A DNA stretch of 64,000 nucleotides, taken from assembly GCF_000498575.2 (NCBI RefSeq), contig NZ_AWSQ01000006.1, positions 1 to 64,000 of the forward strand, read 5' to 3'. Shown in pieces: positions 38,192 to 50,619 of this stretch (the stretch's first letter is position 1; each line of letters opens with the position of its first letter). The stretch comes from Pseudomonas taeanensis MS-3. GTDB taxonomy: Bacteria; Pseudomonadota; Gammaproteobacteria; Pseudomonadales; Pseudomonadaceae. The translations under genes were made by a program, and so were the position numbers. Under the pieces are notes generated by a model. That model was not told the DNA's origin. It made no database searches and worked only from the letters and a program-made list of their open reading frames with translations.

Positions 38192-39376
38192 ATGCCGTCA
38201 CGCAATATCCTGGTAATCAACTGCGGCAGTTCGTCGATCAAATTTGCCCTGGTCAACGAAGACCAGGCGCAATTCACCCTCAGCGGGCTGGCCGAACGCC
38301 TAGGCAGCCACGATGCGGTGCTGCACTGGCAACGTGGCGGCGAGCAGGACAGCCTGATAATCCCCTATGGCCTTCACCGCGCCGCGCTCGCCCAGTTGCT
38401 GCCGCTGGCGCAAGATGCGGCGGGGGGCAAGCTGCACGGTATCGGTCACCGAGTGGTGCATGGCGGCGAGCGTTTCACCAATGCCAGCCGCCTGGACGAA
38501 GCCGCCCTACAGGCCATTCGCGCCACTGTCCCTTTGGCGCCGCTGCACAACCCGGCCAACCTGCTGGGCATAGAGGCGGCGACGAACCTGTTTCCCAACG
38601 CCCCCCATGTTGCGGTGTTCGATACGGCCTTCCATCAGACCCTACCCGCGCATGCGTTCCGCTATGCACTACCGGAGTCGCTGTATCAGGAGCATGGCGT
38701 GCGCCGCTATGGCTTCCACGGCACCAGCCATCGTTTCGTCAGCCAACGCGCCGCAGAAATGGCCGAGCTTCCGATAGATAACAGCAGCTGGCTGGTGGCC
38801 CACCTCGGCAACGGCTGCTCGACCTGCGCCATCGTCAACGGCCAGAGTCGTGACACCAGCATGGGCCTGACGCCGCTGGAAGGCCTGGTGATGGGCACCC
38901 GCAGTGGCGACGTCGACCCCAACCTGCACGGTCACCTGACTCGCACCCTGGGCTGGAGCCTGGAGCAGATCGACCACATGCTCAATCAGGACAGTGGCCT
39001 GCTCGGTTTGTCCGGGCTGTCCAACGACATGCGCAGCCTGGAGCAAGCCCGCGATCAGGGCCATGCCGGCGCATCCCTGGCCATTGAGGTGTTCTGCTAC
39101 CGCCTGGCAAAATCGCTCGCGGCCATGAGCTGCGCACTGCCGCAGCTGGACGGGCTGATTTTCACCGGCGGTATCGGCGAGAATTCAGCGCTGATTCGCA
39201 GCAAGACCGTGGCGCACCTCAAGCTGCTCAACCTGGAGCTGGACAAACAGGCCAACGCGCGCACAATTCGCGGAGCCAGCGGACCCATTCAGGCTCACGA
39301 CCACCCTCGGGTACTGGTGGTGCCGACCAACGAGGAACGGCAGATCGCTCTGGATACCCTGGCGCTGCTTAACTGA
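38192..39376 (+). CDS. ackA: Acetate kinase
   Basis: A 394-residue acetate kinase of the usual length. LVINCGSSSIKFAL (5-18) starts the ASKHA fold, VFDTAFHQTLP and YGFHGTSHRFVSQ hold the active-site His and Arg, and FTGGIGENSALIRS is the C-terminal adenosine motif. With Pta it interconverts acetyl-CoA and acetate with ATP gain. AAGGAAGGG lies just before the ATG, which directly follows the DUF3565 stop codon. Followed by pta 86 bases downstream. Confidence 0.95.
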   Translation: MPSRNILVINCGSSSIKFALVNEDQAQFTLSGLAERLGSHDAVLHWQRGGEQDSLIIPYGLHRAALAQLLPLAQDAAGGKLHGIGHRVVHGGERFTNASRLDEAALQAIRATVPLAPLHNPANLLGIEAATNLFPNAPHVAVFDTAFHQTLPAHAFRYALPESLYQEHGVRRYGFHGTSHRFVSQRAAEMAELPIDNSSWLVAHLGNGCSTCAIVNGQSRDTSMGLTPLEGLVMGTRSGDVDPNLHGHLTRTLGWSLEQIDHMLNQDSGLLGLSGLSNDMRSLEQARDQGHAGASLAIEVFCYRLAKSLAAMSCALPQLDGLIFTGGIGENSALIRSKTVAHLKLLNLELDKQANARTIRGASGPIQAHDHPRVLVVPTNEERQIALDTLALLN

Positions 39377-39462
39377 TTCAAGCGCCAAAGCCCATCCGCA
39401 TCAGTCCGGCAGAATAACTGCCACCCCACTCGCCATACTGTCGCCCTCAGCTAGGAAGTCGC

Positions 39463-41556
39463 ATGCATACGTTCTTTATCGCCCCCACCGGATTCGGCGT
39501 CGGCCTGACCTCTACCAGCCTGGGCTTGGTCGGCGCTTTGGAGCGGGCCGGACTCAAGGTCGGTTTTTTCAAGCCCATCGCCCAACCCCATCCGGGCGAC
39601 GAAGGTCCGGAACGCTCCAGCGAATTGATCGCCCGTACCCATGGCCTGGACTCACCCAAACCGCTGAGCCTGGTACATGTCGAACAGATGCTCGGCGATG
39701 GCCAACTGGATGACCTGCTCGAAGAAATCATCAGCCTGTATCAACAGGCTGCAGCCGATAAGGATGTGGTCATAGTCGAAGGCATGGTGCCGACCCGGCA
39801 CACCAGTTATGCGGCGCGGGTCAACCTGCACCTGGCCAAGAGTCTGGACGCCGAAGTGATTCTGGTCTCGGCCCCCGAGCAGGAAAGCCTCAACGAACTG
39901 TCCGACCGGGTAGAGATCCTGGCCCAGCTGTTTGGCGGGCCGAAGGACCCGAAACTACTGGGTGTGATCCTCAACAAGGTGCGCAACGAAGGGGGACTTG
40001 AGGCCTTCGCCAAGCGCCTGCACGAATTGTCACCGTTGCTCAAGACCGACGACTTCCGCCTGCTCGGCTGCATCCCCTGGCAGGAGGAGTTGAACGCCCC
40101 GCGCACCCGCGATATCGCCGACCTGCTCGATGCCCGGGTACTCAACGCCGGCGACTACGAGCAACGTCGGGTGCTGAAAATCGTGCTTTGTGCGCGCGCC
40201 GTGGCCAATACCGTGCAATTGCTCAAGCCCGGTACGCTGGTGGTGACACCGGGCGATCGTGACGACATCATCCTCGCCGTGAGCCTGGCCGCAATGAACG
40301 GCATGCCCCTGGCAGGCCTGCTGCTGTGCAGCGACTTCGCCCCCGATCCACGAATCATGGAGCTGTGCCGTGGCGCACTGCACAGCGGCCTGCCGGTGCT
40401 GACCGTGAGCACTGGCTCCTACGACACCGCAACCAATCTCAGCCAGCTGAACAAGGAGATTCCACTGGATGACAAGGAGCGTGCGGAAAAGGTCGCCGAC
40501 TTCGTCGCCAGCCATATCGACCACGACTGGTTGCGCGCACGCTGCGGTACCCCAAACGAACCGCACCTGTCCCCGGCGGCGTTCCGCTACCAACTGGTGC
40601 AACGGGCCAAGGCCGCAAACAAACGTATCGTCCTCCCGGAAGGCAGCGAGCCGCGCACCGTGCAGGCTGCTGCCCTCTGCCAGGCGCGTGGTATTGCCCG
40701 CTGCGTGTTACTGGCCAAGCCGGAAGACGTGCAGGCGGTGGCCCAGGCTCACGGCATCGAACTGCCGGCGGGACTGGAGATTCTCGATCCCGACTTGATC
40801 CGCGAGCGCTATGTCGAACCGATGGTGCAACTGCGCAAAGGCAAGGGTCTGAATGCGCCGATGGCCGCCGCGCAACTGGACGACACGGTAGTCCTGGGCA
40901 CCATGATGCTGGCCCTGGACGAGGTCGACGGCCTGGTCTCCGGCGCCATCCACACCACCGCTAACACGATTCGCCCGGCCCTGCAGCTGATCAAGACCGC
41001 ACCCGGCTACAAACTGGTGTCATCGGTGTTCTTCATGCTGCTACCGGATCAGGTGGTGGTCTACGGCGATTGCGCAGTCAACCCGGACCCGAATGCCGAG
41101 GAGCTGGCAGAAATTGCCGTGCAAAGCGCGGCCTCGGCCAGCGCCTTCGGCATCCCTCCACGGGTGGCGATGCTCAGTTACTCCACCGGCGACTCGAGCA
41201 GCGGCGACGACGTGGACAAAGTTCGCGAGGCCACTCGTTTGGCCAAGCAAAGCCACCCGGATCTATTGCTCGACGGCCCCTTGCAATACGACGCTGCGGC
41301 GATCACCAGCGTCGCGCGCCAGAAAGCCCCGAACAGCTCGGTAGCCGGCCAGGCCACGGTCTTCATATTTCCCGATCTGAATACTGGCAACACCACCTAT
41401 AAAGCGGTGCAACGCAGTGCCGACTGCGTCAGCGTCGGCCCTATGCTGCAGGGGCTGCGCAAACCGGTGAACGACCTCTCGCGGGGTGCCTTGGTCGATG
41501 ACATCGTCTATACGATCGCCCTGACGGCGATTCAGGCGGCGAATTTAGCTGAATAA
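39463..41556 (+). CDS. pta: Phosphate acetyltransferase
   Basis: A 697-residue long-form Pta. The N-terminal P-loop-like domain (about 1-230, FFIAPTGFGVGLTSTS) and DRTGG-like domain precede the catalytic PTA_PTB domain (about 370-690), recognised by KRIVLPEGSEPRTV and SVFFMLLPDQVVVYGDCAVNPDP. It exchanges CoA and phosphate on the acetyl group, the first half of the ackA-pta acetate pathway. AGGAAG lies seven bases before the ATG. The downstream 250 bases show nothing clear. Confidence 0.95.
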   Translation: MHTFFIAPTGFGVGLTSTSLGLVGALERAGLKVGFFKPIAQPHPGDEGPERSSELIARTHGLDSPKPLSLVHVEQMLGDGQLDDLLEEIISLYQQAAADKDVVIVEGMVPTRHTSYAARVNLHLAKSLDAEVILVSAPEQESLNELSDRVEILAQLFGGPKDPKLLGVILNKVRNEGGLEAFAKRLHELSPLLKTDDFRLLGCIPWQEELNAPRTRDIADLLDARVLNAGDYEQRRVLKIVLCARAVANTVQLLKPGTLVVTPGDRDDIILAVSLAAMNGMPLAGLLLCSDFAPDPRIMELCRGALHSGLPVLTVSTGSYDTATNLSQLNKEIPLDDKERAEKVADFVASHIDHDWLRARCGTPNEPHLSPAAFRYQLVQRAKAANKRIVLPEGSEPRTVQAAALCQARGIARCVLLAKPEDVQAVAQAHGIELPAGLEILDPDLIRERYVEPMVQLRKGKGLNAPMAAAQLDDTVVLGTMMLALDEVDGLVSGAIHTTANTIRPALQLIKTAPGYKLVSSVFFMLLPDQVVVYGDCAVNPDPNAEELAEIAVQSAASASAFGIPPRVAMLSYSTGDSSSGDDVDKVREATRLAKQSHPDLLLDGPLQYDAAAITSVARQKAPNSSVAGQATVFIFPDLNTGNTTYKAVQRSADCVSVGPMLQGLRKPVNDLSRGALVDDIVYTIALTAIQAANLAE

Positions 41557-41807
41557 TCCCGCTGATTACCCGCCGAGCATGTTGTGACAGCCAGACTGAC
41601 AAAAGACTAGAGACACCTTAGCCGCATGGGTTCCAGCAACGGCAAAGGCGCTATTGTGGCTCATGCCGTGTTTCTTCAGCGGGCTTTGCAGTTCTGTTGG
41701 CAATCGTTAACATCGGCCCCTACCCAGCCCGCTGCCAAGCAAAAATGCGGGTATTTCCTCCGATCCGAGGCGATCTTGTCGTCTCTTTGCCGAAGGCGTC
41801 CGCCCCA

Positions 41808-42716
41808 ATGCTGTCCTTCCTACCTGGCCCTGTACGGGGCACCCTTGCGGCCCTGTTGCTCTTCGCAAATACCCTGATCTGGTGCTGGTTTCTGTTTATC
41901 GCCGCACTGGTCAAGCTGTGCTTACCGTTCAAGCCGGTGCGCAAAGTCTGTAACCAGGTACTCAACTGGGTGGCGGAAGCCTGGATCACCTGCAACAGTG
42001 GCTGGATGTGGCTGACGCAAAAAACCCAATGGGACCTGCGCGGACGCGAGCAACTCAAGTATGACGGCTGGTACCTGGTGACCAGCAATCATCAGAGCTG
42101 GGTCGACATCCTCGCGTTGCAGCACACGCTGAACCGGCGCATGCCGTTTTTCAAGTTCTTCCTCAAGCAGGAGTTAATCTGGGTACCGGTGATTGGCCTG
42201 TGCTGGTGGGCGCTGGATTTCCCTTTCATGAAGCGTTACTCAAAAGCCTATCTGGCCAAACATCCAGAGAAGAAGGGACAGGACACTTTGACCACTCGCA
42301 AGGCCTGCGAAAAATTCCGCGATGTGCCGGTAGCCGTGTTCAACTTCCTCGAAGGCACTCGATTCACCCAGGCCAAGCATGATCAGCAGAACTCGCCTTT
42401 TCGCTACCTGCTCAAGCCCAAAGCCGGCGGCATTGCCTTCGTCCTGGATGCCATGGGCAGCCAGCTCAAGTCCATGGTTAACATCACCATCCACTATCCA
42501 GCAGGCAGCCCGAGCTTTTGGGCCTTTCTCTGCGGTGATGTACCCAAGGTGGTGATCCGTTATCAGCTCCAGGACATCCCCCAGGATTTCCTCGGCAAGG
42601 ATTACCACAACGACGAGGCATACCGCCTGGCGTTCCAGCAATGGATCAATCAGCTCTGGCAAGAAAAGGACGCCACCCTGGCGGAGTTGCATCGGCAATA
42701 TTCCGCGCGCCCGTAG
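41808..42716 (+). CDS. Membrane acyltransferase (PlsC/YihG-like)
   Basis: A 302-residue acyltransferase. The N-terminal hydrophobic segment at about 15-40 anchors it in the inner membrane. The HX4D motif is SNHQSWVD (about residue 87), and VFNFLEGTRF is motif III. The family is closest to YihG/lysophosphatidic-acid acyltransferases that modify phospholipids. The ATG at 41808 is chosen because similarity and the membrane segment begin there; the frame extends 37 codons upstream without support. It converges with the GGDEF/EAL gene. Confidence 0.85.
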   Translation: MLSFLPGPVRGTLAALLLFANTLIWCWFLFIAALVKLCLPFKPVRKVCNQVLNWVAEAWITCNSGWMWLTQKTQWDLRGREQLKYDGWYLVTSNHQSWVDILALQHTLNRRMPFFKFFLKQELIWVPVIGLCWWALDFPFMKRYSKAYLAKHPEKKGQDTLTTRKACEKFRDVPVAVFNFLEGTRFTQAKHDQQNSPFRYLLKPKAGGIAFVLDAMGSQLKSMVNITIHYPAGSPSFWAFLCGDVPKVVIRYQLQDIPQDFLGKDYHNDEAYRLAFQQWINQLWQEKDATLAELHRQYSARP

Positions 42717-42733
42717 CTCAACCAGCCCTCCGC

Positions 42734-44887
42734 TTATGCCTCGGGTGGCTGGCTGAACGGCAGCGGCAACGCTGACCAATCCAATAGTTCGGGAAATTGC
42801 TGCGCTTGCGCGGCCGGCAAACCCGGCGCGACCAGGAAGCCCTGCATGATCGCGCACTGGTGGGCAACCAGCCAATCGCGCTGGGCCATGGTCTCGACCC
42901 CTTCGGCGATCACCTCCAGCCCCAGATTCCGGCCCAGGTCGATGATGGTGCTGACTACGGCCGCATCACGCGGAGAGTCGAGCATATTGGCAATAAACAA
43001 GCGGTCGATCTTCAGCGTGTCCAGCTCGAAATGACGCAGGTAGGCCAAGGATGAATAGCCGGTGCCGAAGTCGTCGATGGCGACCTTCACACCCAGCATG
43101 CGCAACTGTCGCAGCTGCTCTTGAGTGGCCTCGACATCCTGCATCAGCGCGCTTTCGGTGACCTCGACCTCCAGTTGCGCCGGGTCCAGGTGAAGTTCCT
43201 GTAACACCCTACGCAAGTCATCGACCAACTGCGGCATGCCGAACTGCACGGGGCTGACATTCAGACTGAGCACCAGGTCATCGGCAAAGTGCGAGGTCAT
43301 GCTGCTGCGTTGCTGGATCCCCTGACGGAAGATCCAACCACCCAGACGGTTGATCAGGCGGGTTTCCTCCAGCAACGGAATGAACACGCTGGGCCCAACC
43401 GTACCGGCGACCGGATGTTCCCAGCGTAGCAATCCCTCGAAGCCGCGCAACCGTCCGCTGTCGAGATACACCTGCGGCTGATACACCAAGCGAAAATCAT
43501 CGTGCTCGATCGCCGTGCGCAAGCCCTCCTCGAGCATCAGCCGGGAACGCGCCCGTCCATTCATTGCCGGTAGAAAAAACCGGTATTGTTGGCGTCCCGC
43601 ACGTTTGGCCTCATACATGGCCATGTCCGCGGCCCGCAATAATCCGTCGACTGTCTGCCCACACTCGGGAAAGCAGGCGATACCAACACTGGCACCGAGA
43701 GTGAAGTCGATCCCGTCCAGGCTATGCCGCACCGAAACCTGTTCGATCAACTTCTCCGCTACTCGCGCCGCGTCTTCGGGGTGCCCCAGCCCGTCGATTA
43801 ACACGGTAAATTCATCGCCGCCCATGCGCGCCAGCGTGTCGTAGGGCCGCAGGCTGAGTTTCAATTGCTCACCGACCCGGCGCAGCACTTGATCGCCCGC
43901 GTCATGACCGAGCGAGTCGTTGATGCGCTTGAAACCGTCCAGATCGAGGTAGAGCACCGCCATGCAGCGACCACTGCGTTTGCTACGTGAGAGTGCCGAC
44001 TCCATGGCCAGGTAAAAGCCACGCCGGTTGATCAACCCGGTCAAGGCATCGGTGACCGCCAATGATTCCAGTTGGTTATGCAGGTTGCGCACGACCGACA
44101 TGTCCAGAGCGATGATCACCATGGCCTTCTGCAGTCGTGGTAAAGGTGAGCAGGACAAGGCTACCGGCACACTGTCCCCAGTGCGTGGGCGGAGGCTGGC
44201 GTCGTGCAAGCGATAGGTTTCCTGACGTCGCCAGGCCTGGTAGAACTCCGACTCGCCCCAGGCACAAGCGACCTCTGGAGTCAGTAGCCAGGACAACATG
44301 GCAGTACCTTCCAGGTCGCTCACAGAGCAATTCAGCATCTGCGCCATCGCAGGGTTGGCAAAACTGATCAGGCCCGTTTCGCCGACCACTACGATGCCCT
44401 CAGCGGCATTATCCAGTACCGAGGCATTGAAGGCCCGCGCGCCATCCAACTGCTGGGTCAACTGCAAAAGATCGCTGCGATGACGCTCATGGTCGAGCAG
44501 GGAGTAAATCTTCTGACGCAAAACCTGTGGCTCGAAGGGCTTCAGCATGAAGTCCACCGCGCCGGTAGCATAGCCCTCGAGCACAGCATCCTGGGTCTGA
44601 GAGATGGCCGACACAAAGATTATCGGCGTGAAACGAGTGCGTGGGTTACCCCGCATCAACCGCGCTACCTCGAAGCCATCCATGTGCGGCATCTGCACAT
44701 CCAGGAGCACCAATCCAACATTTTCCTCCAGCAAGCATTGCAAGGCGGCCTCACCGGAGCTGACACAACGCAACTGCCAATCTCCCTCGTCAAGCAACGC
44801 CTCCATCGCCACGAGATTTTCCTGACGATCATCCACAACGAGCAGAACCTGAGAACTTCGGACCGCTTTAATCTGCGCCTGAGCCAT
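42734..44887 (-). CDS. Response regulator with PAS, GGDEF and EAL domains
   Basis: A 717-residue protein: REC domain (about 10-130; phosphoacceptor Asp63 in VLLDVQMPHMDG), PAS (about 155-260), GGDEF (about 280-445; intact MGGDEF), EAL (about 455-700; signature EGLLRW instead of EAL, with IDDFGTGYSS and AEGVET present). It could make and/or degrade cyclic di-GMP under control of phosphorylation. The start is ATG at 44887 with AAGGAG upstream; the annotated longer frame uses a TTG. It lies 50 bases downstream of the hybrid kinase, an apparent operon, so that kinase is its probable partner. Confidence 0.88.
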   Translation of the reverse strand: MAQAQIKAVRSSQVLLVVDDRQENLVAMEALLDEGDWQLRCVSSGEAALQCLLEENVGLVLLDVQMPHMDGFEVARLMRGNPRTRFTPIIFVSAISQTQDAVLEGYATGAVDFMLKPFEPQVLRQKIYSLLDHERHRSDLLQLTQQLDGARAFNASVLDNAAEGIVVVGETGLISFANPAMAQMLNCSVSDLEGTAMLSWLLTPEVACAWGESEFYQAWRRQETYRLHDASLRPRTGDSVPVALSCSPLPRLQKAMVIIALDMSVVRNLHNQLESLAVTDALTGLINRRGFYLAMESALSRSKRSGRCMAVLYLDLDGFKRINDSLGHDAGDQVLRRVGEQLKLSLRPYDTLARMGGDEFTVLIDGLGHPEDAARVAEKLIEQVSVRHSLDGIDFTLGASVGIACFPECGQTVDGLLRAADMAMYEAKRAGRQQYRFFLPAMNGRARSRLMLEEGLRTAIEHDDFRLVYQPQVYLDSGRLRGFEGLLRWEHPVAGTVGPSVFIPLLEETRLINRLGGWIFRQGIQQRSSMTSHFADDLVLSLNVSPVQFGMPQLVDDLRRVLQELHLDPAQLEVEVTESALMQDVEATQEQLRQLRMLGVKVAIDDFGTGYSSLAYLRHFELDTLKIDRLFIANMLDSPRDAAVVSTIIDLGRNLGLEVIAEGVETMAQRDWLVAHQCAIMQGFLVAPGLPAAQAQQFPELLDWSALPLPFSQPPEA

Positions 44888-44937
44888 GTACAACTCCTTT
44901 GCTCATGAATAACCTTTGCCTACATGAACTCAGCCAG

Positions 44938-48708
<3,771 letters not shown>

Positions 48709-48837
48709 GGGCTTTCCAAGTCATCCATAACGGGCAGCCACATAGCTGCCTCTCCCGAAGGCAAACACAGCCCTCGAAAGCATAATAGTCAGGAATTGGA
48801 TGACCGGCCTAGTGCCAGCACAGATTTCACAGCTAGC

Positions 48838-48874
48838 GACCCAACAAACCACAGCGCAACAGGCTTGTTGGGTC
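48838..48874. terminator. Hairpin downstream of the OmpA-like lipoprotein gene
   Basis: GACCCAACAA (48838-48847) pairs with TTGTTGGGTC (48865-48874) across a 17-base loop, ten bases beyond the gene's stop codon. No T-run follows on the minus strand, so it may be a weak terminator. Confidence 0.45.
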
Positions 48875-48883
48875 GAAAATGGC

Positions 48884-49540
48884 TTACTGCGGCCGCAAGT
48901 TGATCTCGACGCGGCGATTTTGCGCGCGGCCAGCCTCGCTGGCGTTGCTGGCGATCGGCTGGCTCGGGCCTGCACCGTAGGACGAAATCCGCTGCGCCGG
49001 TACGCCGTTGCTGGTCAGGTACGACGCGACGCTTTGTGCACGACGGTTCGACAGATTTTGATTGAGCTCCATTGAGCCAGTGCTGTCGGTGTGGCCAACA
49101 ATGTCGATACCGTTCTTGTCGAACTCCTTGAACACTGTGACCAGGGAGTTCAGGGTCGGATAGAAACCACTGGAGATATCGGACGAGTTACTGGCGAAGG
49201 TGATGTTACCCGGCATGATCAGCTTCAGATCATCGCCATTGCGCTGCACCTGTACGCCAGTACCTTGCAAGGTCTGGCGCAGCTTGGCCTCCTGGGTATC
49301 GACGTAGTAGCCATACCCACCGCCCGCAGCGCCACCCACTGCCGCACCAATCAGCGCACCTTTGGCGCGATCCTTCTTGCTTGAGGTAGCTGCACCGATA
49401 ACGGCCCCCGTCACCGCACCAACTCCGCCGTAGATCCCCGCTTTGCCCGCTTCACGCTCGCCGGTGTAGGGATTGTTGGTGCAACCCGCTAGAAGAGTAA
49501 GACCGGCCGCTGCAAAAGCCAAATTACGCAATTTATTCAT
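48884..49540 (-). CDS. OmpA-family lipoprotein (YiaD-like)
   Basis: A 218-residue lipoprotein. The signal peptide ends with lipobox LLAGC (Cys about residue 20). A glycine-rich segment follows (AGIYGGVGAVTGAVIGAATSS and GALIGAAVGGAAGGGYGYY), then the OmpA C-terminal domain (about 105-218) with GHTDSTGSMELNQNLSNRRA, the peptidoglycan-binding Asp and Arg. It probably links the outer membrane to peptidoglycan. The ATG at 49540 fits the signal peptide; the frame upstream does not. Confidence 0.9.
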   Translation of the reverse strand: MNKLRNLAFAAAGLTLLAGCTNNPYTGEREAGKAGIYGGVGAVTGAVIGAATSSKKDRAKGALIGAAVGGAAGGGYGYYVDTQEAKLRQTLQGTGVQVQRNGDDLKLIMPGNITFASNSSDISSGFYPTLNSLVTVFKEFDKNGIDIVGHTDSTGSMELNQNLSNRRAQSVASYLTSNGVPAQRISSYGAGPSQPIASNASEAGRAQNRRVEINLRPQ

Positions 49541-49654
49541 GAATACTTCCCTTGTTTTCTTCGTATTGAGACAGATTTCCGCCAAGGCCTTCGAGCGTTA
49601 AGTCTGGGCTTAAGTTCCCCTGTAGTCAGGCCACAAGCTGCGAAATAGGCATGC

Positions 49655-50302
49655 TCAGGCTCGCACGAAAGGGTTTTCGCGCATTTCCTCACCCAGACTG
49701 GTATCCGCCCCATGCCCAGTGACCACCGTGGCATCCTCATCCAGGCAGTACAAGCGTTGCTTGATCGAGCGTTCGATAGTGGCTTGATCACCACCCCACA
49801 AATCGGTCCGCCCGATTCCGCGACGAAACAAGGTGTCACCGGCGATCAGCAGCTTAGCCTGAGGAAACCAGAAGCTCATCGAACCAGGCGTGTGCCCCGG
49901 CGTATGCAGCGCCACGCCGCAGCCACAATCCAACGCCTGATCGTCGGCCAACCATTGATCAGGAGCCGGCACCGGAGTGTAGGGCACGCCAAACATGCGG
50001 CACTGCATTTCCAGGTTGTCCCAGAGGAATTGATCCTCCTTGTGCAGATGTAGAGTCGCGCCGGTCAACTCCTTCATCTGCCCGGAGGCAAGAAAGTGGT
50101 CGAGATGGGCATGCGTATGAATGATGCTGACGACGCGCAAGCCGAGGGCCTCAAGGCGCGCCATGATCACCTCGGGATTTCCACCTGGGTCGACCACCAT
50201 GGCCTTTTTAGTCACGGGGTCGCCGATGATCGTGCAGTTGCACTGCAAAGGCCCGACGGGGAAGGTTTCGCGGATCAGCTCAGGTGAAGCGGCGGTGCTC
50301 AT
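49655..50302 (-). CDS. MBL-fold metallo-hydrolase (glyoxalase II-like, YcbL type)
   Basis: A 215-residue metallo-beta-lactamase-fold hydrolase. Metal ligands are in IIHTHAHLDHFL (THAHLDH), HTPGHTPGSMSFW, GDTLFRRGIGRTDL and VVTGHGADTS. Length and motif spacing fit the YcbL/glyoxalase II-like group, which hydrolyses thioesters such as lactoylglutathione. The exact substrate is not set by sequence. Gene 114 bases upstream of the OmpA-like gene on the same strand; no shared function is obvious. Confidence 0.88.
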   Translation of the reverse strand: MSTAASPELIRETFPVGPLQCNCTIIGDPVTKKAMVVDPGGNPEVIMARLEALGLRVVSIIHTHAHLDHFLASGQMKELTGATLHLHKEDQFLWDNLEMQCRMFGVPYTPVPAPDQWLADDQALDCGCGVALHTPGHTPGSMSFWFPQAKLLIAGDTLFRRGIGRTDLWGGDQATIERSIKQRLYCLDEDATVVTGHGADTSLGEEMRENPFVRA

Positions 50303-50619
50303 CGGTTATTCCTCGGTGCGATAATCGCTGGTTAGCTTACCTGTCCACTTCGTCAGTGCGCGATCTCATTCAAGGGGGATGAGTGGCCGTAATGTGAGGA
50401 AACACAGCGCCAAGCGGAGTCAGCAACTTCCTGAATTGCTCGTACCGTTAAGTGGCGAGGCGTGTGCATTGTCTGGTTGGTATCGCCCAAATCAGCCTGG
50501 AGGCCGAGAAGGCTGAATTACTCCCCCGTGCAGGCGTGATTCAATGCGATGTGGTGCCTAGCAGGTACTGCCTAAAGCCAGAGTCAAGGCCGGGATTTCC
50601 CTGGCCAACGACGGTCGAT
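50303..50619. other. 317-base gap with no gene seen
   Basis: Lies between the MBL hydrolase and the LuxR-type regulator, both on the minus strand. An open frame of 165 codons on the plus strand (50452-50949) overlaps the regulator and has no family resemblance. No promoter or terminator is clear. Confidence 0.5.
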
